Assembly: GCA_964020085.1 (NCBI GenBank) | Contig: OZ026596.1 | Location: forward strand, 8,751,739 to 8,815,738 | Direction of reading: 5' to 3' | From: Micromussa lordhowensis | Lineage: Eukaryota; Cnidaria; Anthozoa; Scleractinia; Lobophylliidae | Length of the DNA stretch: 64,000 nt | Notes under the pieces: model-generated | Seen by the model: only the letters and a program-made list of their open reading frames with translations | What the model was told of the DNA's origin: nothing | Databases searched by the model: none | Position numbers and translations under genes: made by a program | In this document: in pieces, positions 14,701 through 25,600 of the stretch | How the letters are laid out: each line of letters starts with the position of its first letter | Numbering within the stretch: the stretch's first letter is position 1

Positions 14701-17700
14701 AGCTGGCTTTGAACAACCCGGCCCAGGTCTCTACAACAGCACAGTGAAACGCCTTCTCTCCCAAATCAAACACTAGCATTTCTGATCTGTGCCGTTATTT
14801 TCTTGATAGATTTTGGTAACGATGGGGATCCTACCAATCTTCTGGAGAGATCCTGGGCAAGAGTCGAGGTAAGTATTTTCAGTTAATATTTAGAGTATTA
14901 AAGTGGTCAAAGTAAAAACAAGAGGCTCGTGTAAGACCCTGATTCAAGTGGGAAGAATATGGCCTTGAAAAAACTACTGTTCAGTTTTGTGATAGCTCGG
15001 CAGTTGGACAAACAAGGCTATATAAATGATTCCTAATTACTTGAGAACCACTGGATTGTAACAAAATACAATGCAGTGGGGTAAAGGTTAGGTACACTTA
15101 AATAACGATTAGTAGATATCCAAATTCCTTTGCCCTTTACAGTCAAACTACCCGCAAGTGGACACCTTCGGGGCCAGAAAAAGTGTCGGCTTATGGGAGT
15201 TTAAAATGTTTGTATAAGGCTATAAGGTATCCGTCCATAAGGTACATGTAATAGTGAAACAAAACAAGTTCTAAAATAACTTAGCCACTACGCGCGGTCT
15301 GATTGGTCGATAGGTGTGTTTAGATGAGAGTATGTAAACACGGTTGTGACGTTTTAGATTCGCGCATATTTTTAAGAATAATTATTATTTTATAAAAGCA
15401 ATAGAACAGTTTTTCCGTGTTTACATAGCCTCATCTAAACACTCGGAGGGTTGGTGTAAAAAATGTTAAGTTATAAAAACTCTCGGCTACGTCTCGGGTT
15501 TACATAACTGTCTCGAATTCTCTCAACCCTCCTCGTGTTTAGACGAGGCTATGTAAACACGAAAAAAGTGCTCTATTATTGATAGTTGGAGTACGTTCAG
15601 TTTATACAATCATGTGTTTCCTAAAAAAATTTGCAAATAAAATAAAGGGATCATAAAAATTCTCTGACGTGTTGTCATACTCTTATTGAGTTGTTTTGTT
15701 GCAATTGGCAGGCATTTCACGTAAACAATATATCAGAATGTCAGAGACTCTGGGACAACGTGATACTGTCTAATCACGGACGAGAAGCTGAGTATTGGCT
15801 CGAGTATGCCAACATATTAAGGTCAGAATCTTATTACTGATTATAAAGTGATCAAAGAACTTATAGCTGTCATTTCTCTGATTTTCTGCTGATATCGTCA
15901 ATACCGATTGCCTTGAGTAAAACGCTTGTTGTTATCAATGGAGGCTAGCTGAACTTTGCACCCCTCCTGTTCGCTTCCCATTTTGTTAATAGTGTAGACA
16001 CATCCTTCCCTTTTAATCCGAGAATATCTGCAGTCTCCTGGCGAATTAAGCTTCTTTGTGCACCTGAGTCTAGAAGGCTGTTTGTGCTGCCGAGAACGAG
16101 AGCCGATTATTTGTGGACGGTGCCTTTTTTTGTTGGTTCGGACACGTTCTGCTCATCACCGTATGTTCCCGCGGGAGTCACGGGATGGCGGCCCTGGGAT
16201 GGTCCCTCGGGAATCCCAGATGTTTTAAGCTTTTTCGATGTGGTATATTGGCTTCAGCCTACGGATTTACAGGATTTAATTTGCTAAAGGGATGCCGCCT
16301 GGGGAAAAGCGTATACTATTGGTGCACGTTTCAATTAAAGTGCCTAAAAACAAGATTGAACAAGCTTCGTAGTCTGTATTGGGACACTCGCGACGCACAG
16401 AACCTGTGTGCAGTGGAACAAAAGGAGGCACCCTCCCTAAATGAAGTACAAGTTAGACTTGTGTTTGAATCGAGGTTCACACGAGAGTCTGAAAGCTAGA
16501 ACTAGGTCAGTAAGGTTGTATTGTGCTAGAATGTGGATGAGTCACGATTCGTGTAGACAGTGTTTAGACATGAAGCAACAAGTGTGGCGATGATTTCTAA
16601 CTTACAAATTTGCTCTTGTCGCGCTTTTTCACGTACGCCAAACAAACAGTCGCGCGCGAATACAACTCTTGTGGCGCTTTTTCACGCACGCCAAACAAAT
16701 AGTCGCGCACGAATACAACTTTCCTTGCCCAGCCCCTCCCACTACACCACTTACGATGTTTATACGCGTGTGCCCGCAATTTCTCCCGAGTGTCAACATT
16801 GTATTGGGTGGGGAAGGGGGAAAGAAATACACTTTTAAAAAGACAGCATTGCTTTTTCGAACTTCAGTTGTAAAACACAGATAATTCGTTGCATTTCATC
16901 AGTGTCCCAAAGACTTTTGTCCATCACTGTCATTTACACGAGGGACTTCTTGAATGTTGTCTTAGCTTTGTTTCAATGATGGAACTCAATCGTTCAGTAT
17001 TCTAAGCTGTTCTAACATCTAAATCCTTGTAACACCTTGACCCCAGGTCTTGTCGTGACATTAAGAAGTGTCGTAAAGTGCTCCAACGAGCTGTGCAGTC
17101 GGCAAGTGACAATCCAGAAATGGCTATCCAGGCCCTGCTCAGTTTTGAACGGGAAGAAGGTGAGAAGAGCCTGGGAAGATTGATTGACCTCACCGGCCAA
17201 TATATATGCGTTATTGACCAAGTGTGAGGTCAATATGGCTGGATATTGGCCGAGTTCTTTTTTTGCGAGTTTATGGACCGAGACGGAGTCGAGGTCCATA
17301 AACACGCAAAAAACGAACGAGGCCGATATCAACGAACAAGCTTGGTCGATAAAAGATTTATTTATTATAAGGCTTTCGGGGAAATTTTTCTTGCGGGACA
17401 AGGCGGGTAGTCCCGAGCGGGCAAGATAGCTCCGTCTTGCCCGCTCGGGTAGCCAATCACAGCGCAGGATTTGATTCATCTTGCCCGCTCACGGAGCTAG
17501 CCATATAATAAATATATATAATCTGGATCAAATCAAAAGGAGTTCACCCACCCCCTGGTTCAGTTAAATACACTTTGCAAGGATCTGTTTTTCCCTCGGG
17601 GGAGGGAATTTGTTTCCCCTCGGGGAGGTACGTTCTTATATGGGCTATATAGGTATATGTGGCCCTAATGGGTGTGGTTTTTGAGCGATTTTGGTCTGAA

Positions 17701-18199
17701 ATAAGGTATGCTTTTCACTGTGGCTTAGCATTGGGTATCATTTTTTAGAAGGAACTAATTTTTCCGCGTCAAGATTGGCAAATTTGTAGCCCTCCGCGAA
17801 TGATTACGCAAATGGGGGTGTCGATTTTAGGCTCAGTTCTGAAATAGGTATGGAATATCCCAGGTTTTGGTCTGAAATACGGAACAGGTTTCAAGGTTCG
17901 CCCTCCCCCCCCCCTCCCCTGGGGTGTACCTTTCCCGCGTCCTATCATTGGTATAGTCACTTGTCCTCACTTCCTAACGGGTGTCTTGCATTGTGTCATA
18001 CTTTTTACAAAATCAAACCGTTATTATTGGTTTCATCTAACCTTACAGTGTTTTTGAGATTGACATATTGTTTGTCATTTTTAGGGACGTTAGAAGACTG
18101 GGATGCAGCATTTTCACGGTGCCGTGTGCAGCTTTTAAGAGTCAATGAACGACGACAAAAGGTGACTTTAAAAGCCACACTAATAAGCGTCTGGTAAAA

Positions 18200-18230
<31 letters not shown>

Positions 18231-19612
18231 CGGGCGACTGAACGGTTTCAAGTGTGAGTAGGTTTTAGTGTAGGTGTAAGACCCCTAGATGAGCCATTTG
18301 AGCTCTTGAGGTAAAGATGTATTAATGTTTAAATTTAAAAAATAGCGTAATTGTCTGATTCAGTAATTTATTTGTAAAGGTCGCTGAAAAAGAAGTTGCG
18401 CTTGCAAAAGCTGAAGAAGATGCCCAGGAGAGAAGAAAACAGGCAAATAATGAGAGAAAAGCCGCCAAGAAAGTGGAGCAGAAAAAAGCCAAGATGGAAA
18501 TAAAGAAGAGAAAGGTAGTTTATTAAAGCGTATTAAGGTTGGACAAGTTTGAAAAGTCGACAAAATCGCCCACAAGCGTCTCAATTTAGAAAAGTACTTC
18601 CCCAAAATCTCGTTTCCTAGTCTCTGTTTAAATAAAACAAATTAAATTAACAAATAGGAATATGAAGTAGAACATCCCTCGGAAAGGCTCTTCGCCCACT
18701 GTTTCCAGATGGAATTGGAATTTAGAAGTGTTGGTTTTTGTGGAGGGAGGAAAACTGGAGAACTCGGAGAAAAACCCTCAGAGCAAGGATAAGAACCAAC
18801 AACAAACTCAACTCACTTATGACGCCGGGTCCTGGATTCGAACCCTTTCACAATCGATAATTTATTCAAAACGTCTCTCCAACCGTCTCCGTTTCTTGCG
18901 TTAATCTCCAACTCACTGACTGTCCTGTTCTCTCTCTACCAACAGGCTTCTGATCAAGGTCTCTCTGGAGACAAAACTCAGAAAAGTAAACGGATTGAGG
19001 AGGATTCAGGAGAACCAGCTGCCAAAAAGCCCAACAGTAGGACTGAAATTTTACCTTGTCATCTCCGTCACTTTCTCCGTTCTGTGATTTTGCCGGAATT
19101 TCTTTGGCTTGGCTTTTGCATTATAGCGTTGTGTGATTGATTTAGTCTACTCAGTCTAACAGTTGCAAAAACCAGTTCACTTGCGCGACTTGGTCACGTG
19201 CGTTTTCCCGCGCTTGGAGGACGCGCTTGGCACTGGCAACGCGTCATTGTAATTTTATTTAAGAAATAGAAAACTTGTGCCGTGTTTCTATCGAGTTTTA
19301 GTATAAATCTACTAGCGTTCTATCACGAATAACGTCCTCTGATTGGCTACGCTACCCACGTTCTATTTTGTGATAGATAGTGAGTAGCGTAGCAGCGCGC
19401 ACTAGGGGCCGTTTCTTTGTGTTTTTGAAGTGTCTTTGAAGAGGATTTAGATTAAATTTTTGAACGACTAGTAGATTTATACTAAAACAATTAGATTATT
19501 CGCTCTCGATTTCTATGCGTGATAGTTGACTCGGGCTGCGCCCTCGTCAACTATCACGCGATAGAAATCTCGAGCTCATAATCTAATTGTTTAATAGAAA
19601 CACGAGTGAAAG

Positions 19613-19643
<31 letters not shown>

Positions 19644-19644
19644 G

Positions 19645-19675
<31 letters not shown>

Positions 19676-22600
19676 GAGTTCTCCCAAACTTTCACGAGTG
19701 TTTCTATAACTCGATAGGAACACGGAGAAATGTTTTCTATTTCTTTTAGAAAATACCGCGACGAAGAAAAAGAAAGACAACTTGTTTACTTCGATCATCA
19801 AAATGTAAATTCTCTTTGTTCGCGCCATCGTTACGTCAACAGCTCAAGCTAGTTCTGTGTTTCTATCGAGTTATAGAAACACGGTTTTAAACCAATCAGC
19901 GTGCGTATTTGCTTTGGGTTATTTTCTAAAAACAATTATTGGATGAGGTTTTTGTGATATCCAGAATAATCAAGGTCGAGGTAAGGGGTATATCAGCCGA
20001 AGCCGAAGGCTTCGGCTGATAACCCTTACAGAGACCTTGATTTCGAAAATTCACTGTACGCTTTCGGCCAATCAGAAAGAGATAGTGAGTTCAATGTATA
20101 ATAATCACAGTTATTAGAGCTCTAAATAATAATTTGAACTTGATCTTGCCCTTCAGGAAAGTAGCTCTCAAATTCCGCTTGTCCGGGGCAAGTGTCCGGG
20201 GCAAGTGCATGCTTGTTTTTGTTTCTCTTGATTGGTAAATGTCCTTTCTGGGCCTCTGTCTGTCGAGCAAGTGGACATGAAAAGTTACTTGCCCCACAGG
20301 AAAATCTAATTATCCTAGACAACTTGACGGCACGGTTCGTGAGCCCTGACTTGTGGTCTTGTTCAAAACCACTTCGTTCAGTACATGTCTTTGACTTTGT
20401 TCGTTTGGTTCGTTGTTAGTTGACAAGGAAAGTAACGTTTCTTCAACGACTCAGCCGGCGACCTCAGCTGAACAGCCAGCGAAAATTCCACATGACAGGT
20501 AAATGAAATTACGCTTTCAGCAAAATGCGTACATACATTACTTAAAAAAATATTTCGGGCGTTTCATTTTCGGACACTTTTTATCTCATTTCAGACAAAA
20601 CATAGCTTTAAGTAAATTTACGCATACATAACGAGAATTAAGCTGGAACAATATCAACAGATTAAAGTTTTACTGCATCCTAAAGGTTTTACGAATACAC
20701 CGACAAGAAAATAACACAATCTCAGAAGGACTGGGAACTACCGAATTCACGAATTTGATTGGCTGAGATCAATATTGAAAGCGGTATAGATTTTCCCATC
20801 TAGACCGCCATCTAAACCGGTAATGTTTTGCTGTGAAAAAGTTGCAAACTAAAATGCAAAAATATTGACTATTTTCTACCAACGTTTATTAATCGAAGTG
20901 CCAAAAAGGCTGATGAGAAAAACTAGTAGAGGACGAGCAAACTTTAGCAGAACCAAGTTTAGCTCTTCACCATTCGTAAGCAAAATACCAGCTAGTACAA
21001 ACCAGTTGCATTAACGAATTAAACTGTTCTTGTTTGCCATGTAATAAACATCTTATTAACCGAGCTTGGTCGGTCTGTGTGGGAGAATCTTGACCTCGGT
21101 CGTGTGTACAGACCTCTCTGCGTTCGGTCTGTACTCACAACCTCGGTCAAGATTCTCCCATACAGACCTCCTGCTCGGTTAATAAGAGCTAAATACATGC
21201 ACTATCAAGCCGTTACGTATGTCAAGTGGTGTCGCAACTAGAATTTGTTCCATTAAGCCCGGCATAAAAGAAACTAAGAGCTTTGGAGCTACTTCATAGT
21301 CTTGTATACCATTTCAGACGCTTAAAATTTCGGACGGTTTTATTTTCTGACACTTTTTTTGTTCGAAATTGAAATCGTCCTAATGATTTTTTGTAAGTAA
21401 TGTACGTTGCGCGCATGAATTTAAATGATTTTAACTTTCCAAACGCCTGGTTACCCCTACATTTCTATCTTAATTAGTATCTGGTTGTGAGGGAATGCTA
21501 TTTAGACTGTATTTTAGCTAAACCAGGTGGTGGTCAACTAGAAAGCCTTTGCTACTTTGACCACCATACACATTTTTTAACCTGTATTGTAATTATTTTA
21601 TCTTGTAATCGTGTGTTGTAACTATATTTTTCTTCCTATGTTAACTTTATGTAAATAGTGTGAAATAAATGAACCATGAACCAGAGGAGAGCTGCCAAAT
21701 ACGCTAAAAGCGCTGTTGCGCCGATTTTGTCGTTAATATCATACCAAAGATTTTTTTGTTTGTTACCATTTTACCATGTAGCTTAAAGAGCTTTATAAAT
21801 GTGTGTTGCCTTGCTGTATGTAAAGGTGAATTTTAAGTAAATCTGTGCTAGTCTGGCAAAAGACCTTTGGTTTTAGCAGGCGTCGTCCTTAAGGCGATTT
21901 CAGGGCCCAGAGTAGGCTTTGATGTAAAGGATGCTCACGCAATGATTCAAAGGCCCGGCGAAGCGCGCGCAACATTTCAGCACAAAATTGCCTCGCCTAA
22001 CAGGCTGCACACGTTTAGCTACGCTGTTGAACACTGCAACATATTGCAACACGTTGTAACAGTTTAATCTTCAGTCCTATGGCGAAGTTTCTGTAGGGTT
22101 TGGCGAGCATTTTAAATGGGCTGTTTGAAGTAATATATCAAACACAAGAGACAGTGTTTCATCGGGATATCCAAACACCGAGAAGAGAGTTGAAAATACG
22201 ACGCGCAGCGGAGTATTTTTGACGAAATTCGAGGTGTTTGGATAGCTGTCTCGAGTGTCTGATATATCTTCTCAATCGAAGCAAAAACTAAGGAGAAAAT
22301 CGAGAGGTAAAATCGTCAAAATCTATGCTAATTAAGACCGGGTATCCAAACCTTCTTCACGGTTGTGATTTTCTTTGTTTTACCTTGATGAATTATTAAT
22401 AAGTTTGAGAAGTCACCTTTGCAATGTGCAACATTATTTTTTAAGTACAAAGAAAATTCACAATCGACCTGATAACTGACAGAAATATCAAAGAGGTGCT
22501 GCTAACCTTAAATGAACAAGGAAGACTAAGATTGAAAGAGACTGAAATTTGGTTTAGTAGTTAGTAGTAGTAGTTAGACCATTGGGTTCCTCGTGGAACA

Positions 22601-25600
22601 AAGGGCGGAGAAATTTGGTTTACTTTAAAGTTATTATGTTGATTTTCGTTTTTATAGTGAAAAAGATCCCAGCACTGTGTTTGTCAGTAATCTGTTGTTT
22701 TCAATCGACGAAGAGCGTCTGAAGGAAACTTTCCTACCGGTATGTAGCGATTAACGCTCGTGTGTTCTGCTACTTGTAACCAAGGGTTCTTTCACTGAAT
22801 TGTAAGTCAAGTCATTCAAGTATCGCATCAAACACGAAAGAGCGTATCTGACCACATTACCAAACACCGAGAAGAGGGTTGAAAATACGACGCGTAGTGG
22901 AGTATTTTTTTAAGAGTTTCGATGTGTTTGGAAATATGGCCAAACACTGTCTTGAGTGTTTTGATTTATCTTCTCAATCGAATCCAAAACTAAGGAGAAA
23001 ACGGAGAAATAAAATCGTATAAATCTATGCTAATTAAGATCAGATATTCAAACACCGTCACGGTCATGATTTCCTTTGTTTAAACTTGATGAATTATTAA
23101 TGAGTTTGAGAAAATGCAACAAACGTTGCTTAACTTCAGCCCCGGGTTGTTCGAAAGCCGGTTAACGCTAACCCAGGATTAAAAGTTAACCGAAGTATCA
23201 ATTTTTCTTGTTTAAAAATGTTTTTCACCACTTATTTTTCGTGTTTGAGATTGCTCAAGCTCAAAACTGAAGGACAAAATGTATTAACAGATAACCTTAT
23301 CGAAAAAATATAAAACTGAAATCAAAATCCTCACTAATCCTGGGTTAGCTTAATCCGGCTTTGAACAAACCGGCCCACTGATGTTCTAGAAATCCTTATG
23401 GATGGTTTTGCAGCATATCAATATGAGTTACATAAGCAGTGCTGTTTCGTTGTTTGCAAGATAGCAATTTGTGGTAACTATGTTTCATTCCAGCTTGGTG
23501 AAATAACGGAAATTCGGCTGGTCAAGAACCAAATGGGGAAATCAAAAGGATTTGCTTACGTCGAGTTCAAGAACCAGGTCAGAAGTGAACAATGTTATTA
23601 CATGGAAAGAAATGATTTTATAACATGCCACAGAAAATACAGCCAATCAGAATACAGGAACGCTGTTGTATATTCGACGGAATGACAATCAACCTTTCTA
23701 TCATATGCCGCGCGTATGTCGCATTGTGTTGGTCACTGTGTTTTCTATGGCATGGTATAAAATAGTCACGCAACGCTCTCTCGTGGTTATCATGGAATAT
23801 CCCACTTGTCACTTGCATTTTCTTGAGATAATATAAGTGACTCCTGGGATTCACTCGAAAGCGTTGCATAACTAGTATGTTTTTGTTAAAGATTTGTGTA
23901 TCAGTTGGTGACGTTCTATTGGAAAAGCAGTTTTCATGCAATATTTTTACAAACTCTTAAAATTTTCTACACTATGCCGCAATACCCTGCTCTCCTATTC
24001 AACACTGTAGGAGTCCAGCGAAAGACCTGAGAAAACGGAACACAACCTTGGTAGGGGAGGGGGGGCGAGCGGCGGGGAAAGGATTAATTTAAACGTGGGG
24101 AGAATTCAAGTAGCTTATGCCACTTACTGATTAGCATCGTTTTCAACGTTGTTTAACTTAACATTGCTATGTGTTTTGTTTGCTTTTTTTCCTCACAGCG
24201 TCTGAACCAATGTTGTTTTTTTTTGTTATTGTAATTTAGTCTTCAGTTCAAGCTGCGCTATCCATGGACAGAACCAAGTTGGACGGGAGACCCATGTTTA
24301 TTTCGCCGTCTGTGGACAAGTCTAAAAACCCAACACAATTCAAGGTATTCTCGGTATTGGTAATGCAATGGAGGCTCGTGCGGGGAAATATTTTTAAAAA
24401 GACATTTATTTAATGTCATTTGCATTTGAAAAGACTCCCCGCATTATACGAATTTAGTAAATTCTCAGCTCCGACTATTGCATTTCTAGCTTTTTGATTG
24501 GCTAAACAACTCCGAGTATGAGCCAATAGTCGGAGTTTTACGTCATATGGAAAATAGTGCGCCAAGTTTAAAAATTTTCCGCACGAAGTTTTCAACTTCA
24601 GCCCCCTATAATGGCCGAAATAAAAATCGGCGGCAAAACCCGGTTTGAGAATTTACTAAAACAATTATTCCATTCGCCCTTGTTGGATATGAAGCGATTA
24701 TAACCAACTCGCGCTACGCGCTCGTTGGTTATTTTATCACTTCATATCCAACTCGGGCTCATGGAATAATTGTTATATAGTCTTAGGTTAATATCGTTTC
24801 CATCCTTGGTGGTCTGGGGAGTGGGCACTGGATCGAGCGGTCTGGGCTCAAGCCTTGGCCTGGTTCAGCGGCAGTGTAGGAGAACGGTTCCTAAGTACTT
24901 CATGTATCCCTTTCAGATATTATAGTGTATCTAATACACTATAATAAGGATAAATATACTATGCTACGTTCTAAATACACTATGATAAGGGATACACCAA
25001 GTACTTACCGAACGGTTCGTTCCTCCTTTGTTTTGTTTCTGGCCGCTCACATGACCACACCTGAGGGACAGCTAGCAGTAATACAATTGAAAGTGCGAGC
25101 TTTCTTTGTACACAAAATATTCAATTCTGTCAATGTTTTCGTCTACTTCGCAGTTTCCTACGTCACTGGACAAGAAAACTGTGTTTGTCTCCAATCTCCC
25201 ATTTGACGTTAAAGAGTCAGAGGTAGAGAATTTGTTCAAGGAGGTAAGGTCATACTTTCTTTCACTGTCGTATCATCGATGTCACATTTACTGTGAAATG
25301 TTATGCGTCTGTAGTTTATCATCTGTATTTTTCAAATGTCACGCAATTATTCTCTTAGACACGTTGCGTGACGATGTAACGGATATTTGACCGTGTAGCC
25401 ACTTGGTTGAGTGTTTCAAACATCTAGTTTTCTTTCATAAGTATTTTTCCTAATCAACACTTTCTCTGAGTTTCTTCAAATTCATTCTCTATTCTTTGTA
25501 ATTTATAATATTTTTTATTCTCAATTTATGATTCATTTTAGCACGGGAAAGTAAACCAGGTCAGGCTTGTGACCAATCGAGCCGGTAAACCCAAAGGATT

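Noticed and set aside
16113..16499. 128-codon plus-strand frame in SART3 intron 15
   Set aside because: It is antisense to the LTR-retrotransposon protease remnant and lacks splice sites that would fit any gene.
17012..17479. 155-codon minus-strand frame
   Set aside because: It lies in element E and overlaps SART3 exon 16 on the opposite strand. The diverged copy at 13161-13475 is broken, and no domain is visible.
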